Below, piece by piece: positions 1 to 13,139 of a stretch of 64,000 bases of DNA. The notes below the pieces were generated by a model, which ran no database searches, had not been told where the DNA came from, and was given only the letters and a program-made list of their open reading frames with translations. Each line of letters opens with the position of its first letter. Positions within the stretch are counted from its first letter, which is position 1. Source of the DNA: Leptobrachium leishanense (lineage: Eukaryota > Chordata > Amphibia > Anura > Megophryidae); the NCBI GenBank assembly GCA_009667805.1, contig CM019067.1, positions 241,711,721-241,775,720 on the forward strand, read 5' to 3'. Position numbers and translations under genes: made by a program.

Positions 1-532
1 TCCTTGCATTGTTTTCTATTTCAGAAACAAACCCACATGACATTGTGGGGATCTTCCAGTGTGCAGTCATCTAAATGTGTCACGAGTTATAGCAGACACA
101 AACTAAAAGTACACAATTTTCGCTAGCCTCATGCTGGCCAGCTAATGTAAATAATGCAGGTAACAAAGTTTACCTCTGACTATTATTATAGGAACAAATT
201 AACCTACGGATAGTGGCCGGCGATGCATGATCTGGTCATAAGTATATGTGACTGATTCCATATTTTCTACAACGGAAAAGGGTATCCTTATGCTGACTGC
301 TTCTTTAAGATTTATTGGTGATATACATAGATGTGCATTTTTTGCAGGTTGATTGTGTAATGGTAATTTTTTGTTGAGCATGAATGTTGTTTTCGTTTCC
401 TCTTAATGACTGCAAACGTGAGAAAATAAGATGTCTCTTGGCCAAGAATGACTAAACTGTCATACAATAACCTTAGCTGTAAACCGAGAATTAGCGCAAT
501 TAGTTACACAGAATTAAAGAGTTACTCTAAGG
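1..532. other. spacer, nothing recognised
   Basis: AT-rich sequence with only short chance reading frames. I see no repeat end, splice-like exon or RNA gene. Confidence 0.5.
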
Positions 533-662
533 CAGGGGTCAGCAACCTTGGCCCTCCAGATGTTTTTGAACTGCACTACCCATGAGTTTCCACCAATTTA
601 ATGAGTAACTGAACATTTTGGGAAAAGTAGTTCAAAAACGTCTGGAAAGCCAACGATGCCTG
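533..662. repeat. decayed hAT-type MITE
   Basis: The left end begins caggggtcagcaacc and the right arm carries the inverted match around gttcaaaaacgtctgg. This resembles the better-kept MITE at 8399. The right terminus looks partly deleted and no 8-bp target duplication is visible, so superfamily is by resemblance only. Confidence 0.55.
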
Positions 663-1204
663 CCACTGCTCACAGGTAAAAATACGGAGAAGAGGAAAAA
701 AACTCCCCTGACTCCCACCAATCCAGCTCTCTCTCCACCTTTGAATGTCTTCTTCCCAGAAGCAGGCTCTGTTAGTGGTTTGTCCGCTTGATTGAGCATT
801 CAGCCAATCCGATGACTCTCAGTTCTGTGAATTGCTGATCGATGCCATGGAAGTCGTTCCAACATAAACTGATTGACTTGCATAAAATTACTTGGGAAAA
901 GTAAACCACACATCCATACATCTTGAAGCTTCGATCAATCCATAATTTACGTTTGTGGTATACACGCACCAGACTTTAGATACATACATACATCCCAGAC
1001 CACAGACACTGGGGCGGCTGGCATTCTGCCAGGCCCCTCCAACGCTTCTTTCTAGTTAGCAGCTAATGCAACTCTGCTGGGGCCACGCTCTCACAAGATC
1101 TTCCAGGGTTCGCAAGGTCACGTGAAGTCTGCAAGATCTCGCGAGAGCACGACTGAAGGCCAGTGGAGACGTGTTACAACCATTCTGCCAGCTGCCACAG
1201 CCCC
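663..1204. other. spacer, nothing recognised
   Basis: No gene or clear repeat boundary. The part after 1000 may already belong to the hAT remnant that ends at 1355. Confidence 0.4.
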
Positions 1205-1355
1205 TTGCATATCGCCCGTCAAAAGCCATCCCAGTGCTGGCTTCTGGTATCGGGGGCATTTGCACAACAACTCAAGCAACTGAGTAGAACAACTCAGGCA
1301 AATGCCCAGTATCGGCACCGATACCGGTACTAGTATCGATGCTGGTGCAACCCTA
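1205..1355. mobile_element. end fragment of a hAT element (cousin of 13505-21449)
   Basis: The stretch contains gctggcttctggtatcgggg, then cagtatcggcaccgatac, and ends with a ggtgcaaccc-ta terminus. The same order of blocks occurs at the right end of the large hAT element (about 21340-21449). No left end or target duplication was found, so this is a truncated relative. Confidence 0.6.
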
Positions 1356-2750
1356 CAGCAGACTTTATTTAAAATGCAATTTTCTAATATTTAGCTTTGC
1401 CTTTGTTATTTGGTAACAAAGTTTTGGAATTCTTGATTCTACTTTTTTTTGTTTATAAATATATATACCGTATATATCGAACAACAATAAATAGTTTGTC
1501 ACGTCTGAATCTGAAAATTGAATATATATACTGTATATTACTGTCCAGAAAAAACAAATCTTCATACACTATACAGTTTTATTTCTTCCCGTATATCTAT
1601 CTTTTCTATACATTGCTATAATTTCATCTGCAGCTCTGTTATTTTAAGAATGTTTCAGATTGAAATTACTGTTTCCTCCTTTTTTCTTTTTTATTGCTTG
1701 TGGAATATTCCACTGAATGATCTGAGCTGAATGAGTTTTGCTTTGAGCGAGATCATACTTTGGTACATCATGGGATGAAAAAGATAAATATTTGGAATAC
1801 TTTTTAACTATTTAGCAGTTTGCCAGGTAATGTTATTTTCTTAATCAATTAACTGATTTAAAATGCAGAATCTAGTGTATTTCACAGCTAACAACTGTGT
1901 AAAATCGTGCTCTTGTTTCTCCCTGCCAGGACTCCTATTGGTAGGCAATGTACGTGGCTGTTGAGCTGCCATTCTGAACCACTTTGACGGCTGTGCACAT
2001 AACCTGTAATGGGAAATGCATTGCTGCAATGACCTAAATTTTAGTTGTGTCCCCAACCAAAATCCTTCCTTCTCTCTCGCATCCTGGCTTCAATAATTCA
2101 GTTTTAATGTGGTTCGTACGTGTTGATTCTTTCCTCATTTTCAGCCTAGCGCGTTATAAAAAATATACCCAATCTCACCTCTTTGCCTTCCAGGGTGCTC
2201 CAAGGGCTGCAAGAAACAGTTGCTCTAACGATCTTGGCGCTTATTTTGTCCATCACATGGCTCTTTTTGCTCCTGCACTGCGATGCCTTGGTTGATCAGC
2301 TTCAAATAACATATCCAAACCTGATCATAACCCAGGAAGGCTATCCAGCGGAATCTGATTGACACCGACTCGCGTGAAGGCAAGGCTGAGGGTTGAATGG
2401 GAAGTGGTAGAGGCATTTTGAACACAAAGATAGGGAAGAGATAAACCTGAGTATTCAGCTCCAGACACATGAATCCCATGGCCTAGCATTTTAAAGTGGC
2501 TGACGTCACCCTCTGTGAGACCAATCACTGTATCCAGAGGTCTCAGAAAGGCAGCAGATGGATCGGACCTGTGTATGCACGCAGCTCTGATCTGTCGTTC
2601 TGCGCAGGTGCTATGGAACTTGTCTATGTAAAGTGCGCAAGTCCTCCAGCAGTGCGCAATTTGCAGTTCCAGCATTATCAGACTTGCGTAGGAGTGTAAA
2701 TTGCGCAGAAAAGTTTCAAGGACTTCTGAGCCTAGAAGTCTAAAGACTCT
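1356..2750. other. AT-rich spacer
   Basis: Contains short tata-rich runs near 1455-1535. No coding exon, transposase relic or RNA gene was recognised. Confidence 0.45.
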
Positions 2751-3040
2751 ATCACCTCCTTCATGCTAACACTAGTGTCAGCATTAGCGTTACCTTAAAG
2801 TAGGTCATAGCGCTGCGCCTACATTGCCTTTGAATCGCTAAGGGGTTTAAAAACCCATTAGCGTCGTCAATTTGCAAATCGTAGCACGAGTTTACTGTAC
2901 CTTGCGTTCCCTATACCTAACATGGGGAGCGCAAAGTGTAAGCACAGATTAACTAGCATTAGGATCACTTGGTCCTAACGCTAGTTAATAATAGCTGGCG
3001 CTAACGAAAAAGTTACCACCAGCTCAGAGGTGTATGTAAC
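2751..3040. repeat. dispersed fold-back repeat (gctaacg/cgttagc type)
   Basis: Several self-complementary words (ctaacgctagttaat, gcattagcgtta) and the phrase gggagcgcaaagt also occur at 9600-9790. The two copies share layout and sequence, pointing to one dispersed family. Exact ends were not found. Confidence 0.45.
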
Positions 3041-3074
3041 GGATTGCGCTGCTGCAGAATCCGTTACCTGCAGC

Positions 3075-4311
3075 CAGTGGCGTAGCGTGGGTTGTCAGCA
3101 CCCGGGGCAAGGCAATAATTGTGCGCCCCCCAACCTGTGGACACAGTAACACACCCTGGTTATCTTCTACCAGTAGAGTACTGACCCCCTTACCCCACAA
3201 GCACATGTATTGTGTATTAACAAAATACTGATAGACACACATGCCCCCCCACGCTACGCCACTGCTACCAGTCACCCTGTCCCAGTATACCCTAGCATAG
3301 TTCCACTCTCACACTATACCCAGTCATTCTCTCAGTACCCCCACTTTTTCCCAATACCTCCAGTCACTCTCTCTCCCAGTACCTCCAGTCACTCTCTCCC
3401 AGTACCCCAGTCGCTCTCTCTCAGTACCCCAGTCACCCTCTCCCTCCAAGTACCCCGTCACTCTCAGTACCCCCACTTTCTCCCAATACCCCGTCATTCT
3501 CTCTCCAAGTACCCCTAGTCACTCTCTCCCAGTACCCTCAGTCAATCTCTCAGTACCCCCACTTTTTCCCAGTACTGCAGTCTCTCTCTCTCTCTGAAGT
3601 ACCCCCAGTCACTCTGTCTCTCCCAGTACCCCCAGTCACACTCTCTCCCAGTACCCACAGTCACTCTGTGTCTCTCTCTCTCCAAGTACCCCCACTTTAT
3701 CCCAGTAACCCAGTCACTCTCTCTACCCAAGTATTCCCAGTCAATCTCTCCCAGTTTCCCCAGTCATTCTCTCCCTGAACCTCCAGTCACCCTCTCCCTG
3801 TACCCCCAGTACCCCCTCACTGTGTGTTGGTCACGTTGTTCTGGTGTCATACAGTGTCGCCTACCTGCCTGGAGTTGCTGGCGGCCCGGGGGGAGCTGTC
3901 CAAGGGGCTTAGTGGAGACCGGATTTTAAACGTGCTGCAGGGCAGGTGCCTCCCTCCCTCCTTCCTGTTCAGCAGCTGCAGGGCTGCCAGCGGCGTTGGG
4001 GCTGGAACAGGGCTTCAAGGGGGGCTGACAAGCGTGGTATAGGGTGTTCTGTCGAATAATGCTGCGCTGCTTCATGTGACTCATGTCAGCATTAAGGAGG
4101 AGTCAGGACAGGACCAGAATTTTATGTCCTGGTCCTCCCTTCTGCACACTGAGTGCTATTTCACCTCCAGCACTGCAAAACTGGCGGACATCTTGCTGAT
4201 CCCTGCTGGAAAATATTAGTGGTTCAAATTTCTTTTGAAATTTTGTGCCCCCTAAGAAAATTGTGCCCGGGGCGACCGCCCCCGAGGCCCCCCCCACACA
4301 CTACGCCACTG
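3075..4311. mobile_element. non-autonomous hAT element, 1.24 kb
   Basis: The termini are inverted: left cagtggcgtagcgtgg, right ending acactacgccactg. They are flanked by a perfect 8-bp duplication, cctgcagc, at 3067-3074 and 4312-4319, which is the signature of hAT transposases. No transposase reading frame is present. A second right-end-like block ends at 3264, so the element may have been rearranged or hold a nested partial copy. Most of the middle is a CT-rich minisatellite. Confidence 0.85.
3270..3830. repeat. CT-rich minisatellite inside the hAT element
   Basis: About two dozen imperfect units built on cagtcactctctcccagtac with a period near 22-25 bp. Reading frames through it (for example 3210-3518) are simple-sequence artefacts. 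Confidence 0.85.
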
Positions 4312-4319
4312 CCTGCAGC

Positions 4320-4710
4320 TCAAAATCTCCCAAAAATCAGATACTCACCTCTTATCCCGCGGCGAGAACGGCAGCCTGATCTGTTGCTTCTTGTCGCCGG
4401 GAGGAGAGAGAGACTGGGGGAAGAAAGTCCCCTGTCTCCCTCTGCGATCACTCCGCCGACCAGCAGGATCTCGCGAGAGGCGAGATCCTGTCAGTCATGT
4501 AACCCGACAGCACGATCCTCCATGGAGTCCTATAGACGCCAGAGAGGGGATGTTGGGGATGGCGTTGTAGCACTGCTTAGCGTGAGTTTAGCAAGCGCTA
4601 AGGGGCAGGCTGCCGGACTTGACGCCTGCCCACGATGATCTGGGGAATCCGAGACGCTAAGGGGAAGTTAGCGAATGCAAATTTTACCCCTTAGCGTCCT
4701 GGTTTTCACT
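4320..4710. repeat. dispersed repeat, related to 9330-9560
   Basis: The tail cgctaaggggaagttagcg followed by an A/T stretch and ccccttagcgtcc forms a hairpin. A matching hairpin with gctaaggggaaaaatttgcg lies at 9364-9412 in a copy of similar size. It contains the palindrome atctcgcgagaggcgagat. Confidence 0.45.
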
Positions 4711-5569
4711 CAGGGCACATGATAGTGCTCTAAATCTCTAAGCACAACTATGAGTAGAGCTGACTTTAGCCTTGAAACATCCCCTGTGCAACTGCTCTAC
4801 AACTGGGCGGGAGCTCCATTTATCTTATTTGATGGATGGTATTGTTGATATAAAGCACTGCTGAGCAGATATTTGTTCCGTCCAACTGAGATTAAGGACT
4901 CCATCAAATGCACTAACCTTAAATGTATGTCTTTGTACCTTTTTTTAGGAAATTTAGTAATTTCTCGTGTTTGCAAATTGCACAGGGACGTCCCTAGCAA
5001 ACTTGTAATTTCACTTTAAAAGCCATCTTCTGCTTCATTTGCTTCTTTATTGACATTTTAGACTAGCAGCAGGCAAGTAAAAGCCTTGCGTGTTTAAAAC
5101 TGGGACACTGGCCCGTTGTCTGTCGCTGTTCAATGTAAGAAGCTTACTGGAAGATTTAACAGCTGACAAGTGAATCTTTTAAATCTCATAGAAAATCCCC
5201 TCGCTTTTATCAGTTATGCAGTAATTTTAATGGTGCAGATTCCTGCATTGCTTTGGCTTTTCCCCAGAAGACTGGTCCTGTGTGATATTTCTGGCCTACA
5301 CATACATTTATCTGTTATTTGATTTGTTTTTAATAATGGCAAAGAAGAAGATTTTCTCTTACTTGGTTGTGTTATAAATTGTCTATCACTAATTACATTT
5401 GCTGTTTTTTTATAACTTTATTTCTGCATCTCTCGACAGGTTAACACACAGGAAAATATTGATTATATAGTTGATCGCTGGATATATATGTATAGCTTGT
5501 TAGGAATATGTGTGAGAACAGTAGAGGCCTATTCCATTCCTGAAGCTAACATATGAGATGGTTAGAAGG
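4711..5569. other. spacer, nothing recognised
   Basis: No gene, repeat boundary or RNA gene seen. Confidence 0.45.
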
Positions 5570-5957
5570 AAAATCAGAGCTTGCAGATTTTCTTTTACTG
5601 TCTCCATGTTGACGTCGTATACCGTCTCAGCTTGCAGAGTGATCATGGAGAGAGACTAGGAAATATTTGTTCCCAGTCTCACTCTGCTCCCATTGAGAAG
5701 AAGCAGCGGCTAGGGCCACTCTTTTCGCCATGGGATTTATGGGGGGGAGGTTTTGCAGAGTGTTATATGATTTTGCATTTGCAGAATCCTTTAACACCAG
5801 CTTTTAGGAGTTGGTAAAATTCTTCATTTCGCTACCCTACGGTAACTTGCGCCAGCACCTAGGAATACCTCGCTTATTGAGACGGTAAAAATTTATTTCG
5901 CTCCCCGTGATAAGTATAGGAGACACGAAGCACAGTAAGCTCGCGCAAGCTGTGAGG
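5570..5957. repeat. dispersed repeat, copy 1 (partner at 43795)
   Basis: It aligns colinearly with 43795-44206. Shared landmarks in order are gtctccatgtt, atttgttcccagt, gatttttgcagaatc-like words, gcttttaggagtt, gagacggtaaaaatt and acagtaagctc. No coding potential is shared beyond chance. Probably a long MITE or SINE-like family. Confidence 0.65.
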
Positions 5958-6408
5958 CGCTAACTGATTTCACTCCAGTGTAGCATCAACTTTGTAATGT
6001 CGATGTCAGATGCTAAACTTATGCTAGCGATGACTTTTACATATCGAGACACAACGTTAGCACCAACTATGGAACACAGCCCTAGGTTAGGTATTATGAG
6101 GTTTGCTAGTTCTGCATCCGAGATGTGACAAGCTTTGTGTCCATATGAAGAAATGTGGTTATACAGGCAAAGAAGCACTTTGCCCCCCTAAACTGCATAC
6201 TATTAGATATGCGTGTGATGAGGGTCCTCTCGGTATATGTGGGGCTGTATGCTCATGACGAGAGCTGTTAGACTGTAAGTGGAGTGTATGTGATGATAGT
6301 TGGGGACAGTATGTATATGATGTGAATCCTGTGAATGTGGAGGACTGTGTGTACTGTATTTGATGATAGTTGTATGTGAGTGACTGCATGTGTGTGATGG
6401 GAGAATAT

Positions 6409-6766
6409 CAGGGTTATTCAGAGAGAGGTGAAAACCAGGAGAACGACTGGAGAAGTGAAAATTCTAGGTCAAAATAGCCAAACCAGAAAAATTCTCCCAT
6501 TTATCTCACTTTCCAAATCGGCTATTTGGTCTAGATTGTTTTCTTCTCCTGCCACTCTCCTGGTTTTCACCTTTCTCTGAATAACTCTCAGGGTTAAAAA
6601 CCTCTCAAAACCAGGAGACTGGCTGGAGAAGTGAAAATTCTAGGTCAAAATAGCCGATTTGGAAAGTGAGATAAATGGGAGAATTTTTCTGGTTTGGATA
6701 ATTTGACCTAGAATTTTAAATTCTCCAGTCATTCTCAAGGTTTTCACCTCTCTTTGAATAGCCCTG
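6409..6766. mobile_element. fold-back MITE, cagggttatt ends
   Basis: The left end cagggttattcagagagaggtg is the inverse of the right end, which closes with tctttgaatagccctg. The interior holds a second inverted pair (6560-6610), so this looks like a tandem or composite fold-back element. The phrase atttggaaagtgagataaatgg is shared with 12779-12935. Flanking trinucleotides are tat and tct, so the target duplication is not clean. Confidence 0.6.
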
Positions 6767-8142
6767 TCTGTAAGTGTGGTTGTCTGGTTGAGATAGAAAT
6801 AGGTTTGTGGTTTTCTGCCTGGCATGGGAGTTTGATGGGTCAATTGGAAGTATCTGTCTGCCCCTCTCTTTGCACCCCCATTAACTTTCAATTTTTTGCA
6901 CCGTGGCTTGGAGGGCAGCAATTGGTAGTCCTGGTGCATCTTGGGTACATGATGGGAACGCTCTGGCAACTGTACAGAGAATGGTAATACAGTAATTACT
7001 CATTTTAGAATGATTATGTCTTCTAATACGAAGTTTGGATTGGTTCTCAATCAACTGTTTAAAAATGTATATTTTGCAGTGAGTGTATAAGCGGTACAAA
7101 GTACGTCTTCCGAAGAGGTAAAGGACCTTATTGTTGTTTCCATCACATCCATATTTTCCCAGACTGCTGATTTTCCACATTCTTTCGAGAAGGACATGGT
7201 TAGTGCTCCCTGGGATTTTGCAGAATTCAAAAGGTGTCATAAGAAATCAATCATCTTTTTACATCTGGAATCCAAAAATCTTTTAGATCCCCTGCACAGT
7301 ATGTGCCATTTAGAATGGTCTACAAAAACATAACCAAGATGGTAAATCTAAACTTTTTCCTATCCCTTCGATGCTCAAATATAACAACATCAGAGTAAGG
7401 TTTCTGGAGTAACGGAACGGTTTTGAAATGCAACATTAACTCTCCCAGAGTCATGAGTGTAGACAGCTGGACCGTCTGCAACAAGTACTCAAGACGGTTT
7501 TTATTTGAACTTGTGGATTTAAAGGATTAGCTGAATTCATCAAAAAGAATTTATGGCTTGGTTCATAAGATGTGCAAGATGTTTGCAGCAAGTGGGACTC
7601 GAGGACGCTTGCATGTGCAACATACCTCCAAGAGCCCATCTCTAAATCCCTCTCGCATGCTCAAATTCTTCTTTTCCCTTTTTCTAAGGGCTCAGAATTG
7701 TTCTGCGCGTCTGAAAGTATATCCAAGATTGACAGCAAGAAAGCTCTATACTTATAGCTTAAATGTGGTGCGAGTTTCCTTGCTGTCCATCTTTGTATTA
7801 TAAAGGGACCCTAGGTTTAAATTGTTCCCTTCATGCCCAACAGAAGCTGGTCATATTGGACAGTGAATCACTCGCTATATATGTGTTGTCATTTTTTTCG
7901 CTGACACATATATAGGTAAAAGAAATGGGGGTGATTCCTTATGAAACAAATGCTGTCACTTTCAATGTAATGCCAGTGGAGTGACAGCTGTGAGCAATCC
8001 TACAGGACAGCCATGCTTTGGGTCCCAGGCATTCCGGATATGGGGTGCTCAACCTGTACTTAAGAGGAAAAATCACAACAATTTCAAAGTAGGGACAGTC
8101 AGGCTTTTGATTTCTCTTAATGTAGAAATGCATGGTTTAGAG
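6767..8142. other. spacer, nothing recognised
   Basis: Moderately AT-rich sequence with no recognised exon or repeat end. Confidence 0.45.
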
Positions 8143-8278
8143 CAGGGATCTCAAACGCTGGCCCTTCCAGGTGTTTCTGAACTATACCTCTCATGATTCT
8201 CTGTCCATTTGTTGCATTTAAAGAATTCTGAGATTTGTAGGCAATAAACATCTAGGGGGCCAGAGTTTGAGATCCCTG
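8143..8278. mobile_element. hAT MITE, 136 bp, perfect 8-bp TSD
   Basis: The inverted ends cagggatctcaaac and gtttgagatccctg are flanked by gtttagag on both sides (8135-8142 and 8279-8286). It has no coding capacity. The 8-bp duplication and CAGGG-type ends fit a hAT-mobilised MITE. Confidence 0.85.
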
Positions 8279-8398
8279 GTTTAGAGTGACGGGAGTATGG
8301 TACTGGAAGGGTCACCTCTATTAGTTGTATGCAGGGTACAGTGACATTCGTGCCATAGGAAATTGTACTTTCTCTTGCTGACCACGTACAGTCTACAC

Positions 8399-8518
8399 CA
8401 GGGGTCGGCAACCTTGGCTCTTCAATTACATATCGGGAGATGCTTTGCCTTTCATTGGCTGAGCCTTGTGGAAAATGAAGTTCCAAAACCTCAGGAGGGC
8501 TCTAATTGCTGACCCCTG
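8399..8518. mobile_element. hAT MITE, 120 bp
   Basis: Ends caggggtcggcaacc and attgctgacccctg are inverted. Flanks gtctacac (8391-8398) and gtctacag (8519-8526) match at 7 of 8 positions. It is a different family from the neighbour at 8143, although the two sit 120 bp apart. Confidence 0.8.
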
Positions 8519-8526
8519 GTCTACAG

Positions 8527-9329
8527 ACTTTAAACCAAAATATGGTATGTCATGTCTCTTAAATTTGATCTGCCCTTTCGTCGCCATATTACGTGCAATC
8601 TTTTCTTTAACTTTTGCTTCTATTAAACTAGAAAATTAAAGGAAAGCCTATTCTTGCTCAACAGTATAGGTGATAGGGTGATCTTGTATTTGGCAGACCA
8701 ATCTTGTATTCCATAAAGCTTGAGACGAGGCATGAGTTTGCCTGTGTAGAGTAACTTTCTTCTCAGAATCCTTTAATCTCTTTCAATCTGTCACCTGTAC
8801 GAAACATTCCAGATCATAAAGTCTTTCTATATCATACATAAATGCTGATAATACTAATGCTTTTAATAATTTTCTTTTGATGCTTATTATGGTTAAATGA
8901 ATATTTTCATTACTTGGTACTATCTTTCAATATAAAGTAGCCCTATTAAATTTCTCAACATCTTCTAGTCCACAAGGGATTTTGTTAAAAAAAATATATT
9001 TTTATGAAAAATTTCAATGTTGTCATGGCTCTGGTTTTTACTCATTATGGGATATTGAGTGTAGATTGATTTTGTAAATATTTTAGCATAAGTTTGAAAA
9101 ATTTAAAAACTAAGTGGTCTGAATACTTTCACGATGCACTGTATACCAAGAATTGACTTTTAGTAGAGAGCAAAGCATTTCATCTGCCCTTTCTCACCTA
9201 CCCAATACGGCAGATTGCTCTGCTTGAGGATGTTTTGCAAACTTGTATGTTGAGCAGAGCCACTTGTGTAGGATGCAGGAAATTCTCCCGTCCTTGGCTT
9301 TGTCTGGTCCAGTGTAGCATCCGATGTAG
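8527..9329. other. AT-rich spacer
   Basis: Nothing recognised. The line near 9100 (gaatactttcacgatgcactgta) resembles the terminal words of some Tc1 elements, but no partner end was found. Confidence 0.35.
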
Positions 9330-9799
9330 GGCACTATCACCTGCCTACGGCTAAAACGGGGATGCTAAGGGGAAAAATTTGCGCTTGCAAAACTCCCCTT
9401 AGCATCCCTGTTTTACCAATGTATTATGGGACAGGCGTTGAATCCAGTATGCTGCACCGTAGCGGCCGCTAGGCTCCAGGATGCTTGGGGCAGCCCTAAC
9501 TTGCCGTCGCAAACATCCCCTCCATTGAGTCGAAGGGATGAGAGGGGAGTGTTTGATTTTTGGAGGAGGGATTGCAGCTGCAGCTAACTGATTCTGCAGA
9601 AGCAAAATCAGTTAGCACCAGCATCTAAACTGTAGCAAACCTTTTCAGTTAGCGACAGCGGTTTGTAATTAGCGTTAGGACTTTGTGATCCTAACGTTAA
9701 TTACTCTTTGCTTACACTTTGCGCTCCCCATGTTAAGCATAGGGAGCGCAAAGTACAGTAAGTTGGCGCTAAAAAGCACTAATACCGATATGCCAACGG
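9330..9799. repeat. dispersed fold-back repeat (two blocks)
   Basis: The first part (9364-9412) is a hairpin related to the end of 4320-4710. The second part (9600-9790) repeats words of 2751-3040, including ctttgcgctccccatgtt and gggagcgcaaagta, which form an inverted pair. Ends are not resolved. Confidence 0.45.
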
Positions 9800-9970
9800 A
9801 TTTTTTATCGTGTATGGAAAAAAGGTACGGGACATCACTAATCTAAAGCAGAGGATCACTGATGCCATTGCCACCATTGATGAGGGTATGCTACAGTGAA
9901 CATGCCAAGAAATTGAGTATCGTTTTGATGTGCTTTGTGCAACTAATGATGCCCATATAGAGGTGTATTA
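9800..9970 (+). pseudogene. mariner/IS630-like transposase C-terminus, remnant
   Basis: From 9825 the + strand reads VRDITNLKQRITDAIATID, then a stop, then a segment ending NDAHIEVYY. This is the usual C-terminal pattern of IS630/mariner-group transposases (a DLxxLKxRI-like helix and a closing GxHIE motif). Upstream catalytic parts are missing. The sequence stops at the TA into which the Tc1 copy at 9971 inserted, and the 3' terminus resumes at 11402. Confidence 0.65.
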
Positions 9971-11399
<1,429 letters not shown>

Positions 11400-11401
11400 T
11401 A

Positions 11402-11525
11402 AATGAGGCAAAAAAACTTAAATATAAACGTTTCATTTTGTAATAATTTTCACTTATCTGTCTCTTCATTTGCCTTTGTAATAAATTTTTGAGGTTGTAA
11501 AGAGACTTTATGGACACCCTGTATA
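11402..11525 (+). mobile_element. 3' terminus of the mariner-like remnant
   Basis: It continues the remnant at 9800-9970 beyond the Tc1 insertion and closes with gactttatggacaccctgta, a typical mariner-group terminal sequence. No 5' terminus was found upstream. Confidence 0.6.
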
Positions 11526-12778
11526 CTTCTGTGATAACGATGGTACAAAGAGGTGGAGAGGGTTGGGGGGAGCTGTGTCCTGCTTGATCATAGAATAGAA
11601 GAGATAATATAGAATGTATGACTAAAACAGTCTTCATTCAAATCGCCCAATAATATTTGAAGACGACCCCACTGACACTGTTCATCTCAAGTTCATCTCG
11701 TACAAAGAAAGATCTGACTAAAGCATCAAAACAATCTCTTCACATGTTCATACCAGGTCACACCTTAATATGTACCTGTGAGCAAAGAATGTGAAATATT
11801 CTTCATAGGAGAATGTGATCGATAGGAGGAACCATAAATGTAACGTCTGCCAACCTGGTCAGATGGAGATAAAGACCGAAGACAATACAGGTTTAAGTCC
11901 TGGGTTTGGTTGTGCTCTACTTGAAGCCTGGGCTCACTTTGTGTATAGAAAGGTATTGACAGGGCACTGTGTCCTATGTCCACATTCCTAGAGCACATAG
12001 ACTAACTCAGTGAAAATATAACTATTTATTCTGAGAGCCTGCAGGTCTTACTGCCCCGGAGTGGAGTCACTTCATGCAGGAACAGTTAACTTTTCCGGCC
12101 TGGAGCTACAACGCCATTGCTGTTATGCCCTATTTCTACTGCGGATTCCAGGCATTAGATTCTTTCTGCTGATACCAATAATGTGCAGTACTTGAAATCA
12201 TGTTCACAGCAATATTTCTGTAAGAAGGGTCTCCAGGAGAGTTCCACTCTGCCTGACTAATGTGAGGAGAGGAGAAACCTAGATTTACTAGGAAATTATT
12301 TTGTACATGAGTTTGCCAAATGAGAAGAGAATGAATGATTTTGTTTGTGGAGTTTAAATCACCTTTTTTGTATTTAGACGGAAACTGTGATAACAGAACA
12401 TCACCAACCCGAGACACTGGTTTCTGTGTGAAACACAATATGTCCAGTGAACAGAGAAAGTTGCGTGGTGTCCTGAAGAAAAAAAAAAGCATTTTTCAAA
12501 TATTTCCCTTTGCAGGAGTTATTTTTAAGATCAAGCAACTCGTTATTCGAGAATTGAGCTTTGATACAGAAATCCAGCTTTCTTTCTTTTTTAAACATAG
12601 GGTACATTAAAGAAAGTTGACTTATTTTAAGACTTGGTTGCCATTTAACACACTGTATTAGCAAGAACTTTATTTTGATAGAAAAGCTTTTGTTTTGAGG
12701 TGTGACATGGCTATTGCAGCAGATGGCAGCCTAATTCCTATAGTATATCACTCAATGCACTTAGGCCTAAAAAAAAGG
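11526..12778. other. spacer, nothing recognised
   Basis: No exon, RNA gene or repeat end was recognised. Confidence 0.45.
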
Positions 12779-12935
12779 TCTATTCACTAAAGGTGAAACT
12801 CAAAAGAGAACAATTTAGACCAAATAGCCGATTTGGAAAAGTGAGATAAATGGCAGAATTTTTCTGGTTTGGCTATTTTGACCTAGAATTTTCACTTCTG
12901 CCAGTTCTCCTAACTTTCTCCTTTATTGAATAGAC
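12779..12935. mobile_element. fold-back MITE, gtctattca ends
   Basis: The left end gtctattcactaaaggtg and the right end, inverse of gtctattcaataaaggag, are complementary. The interior shares gatttggaaaagtgagataaatgg-like words with 6409-6766, so the two belong to one superfamily. Confidence 0.65.
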
Positions 12936-13020
12936 ATGAAAATCCTTTTTTACCACTAAGATCCAATGATTATAGATTGGTACAGGTTTTCTTACCTAAA
13001 CTATGGTGAAAGATGGAGAG

Positions 13021-13139
13021 GATTTTATTCCACAGTGAGCAGCAAAAGACAACGTTTCGACACAGTGGTCATTGTCAAGTCTTGACAAAGACCACTGTGT
13101 CGAAACGTTGTCTTTTGCTGCTCAATGTGGAATAAAATC
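13021..13139. repeat. near-perfect long palindrome (cgtttcg hairpin)
   Basis: Two arms of almost 60 bp centre at about 13080 and differ at only a few positions. The arms contain gacaacgtttcgacacagtgg and its inverse. Similar but weaker hairpins with a cgtttcg/cgttttg core occur at 37539, 52150 and 56090. Known fold-back repeats of this style exist in frog genomes; family name not determined. Confidence 0.8.

Noticed and set aside
4153..4638. 161-residue frame
   Set aside because: Crosses the hAT border at 4311 and a dispersed repeat. Composition artefact.
9105..9145. Possible Tc1 end near gaatactttcacgatgcactgta
   Set aside because: No opposite end or transposase relic within 2 kb. Noted only in the spacer entry.
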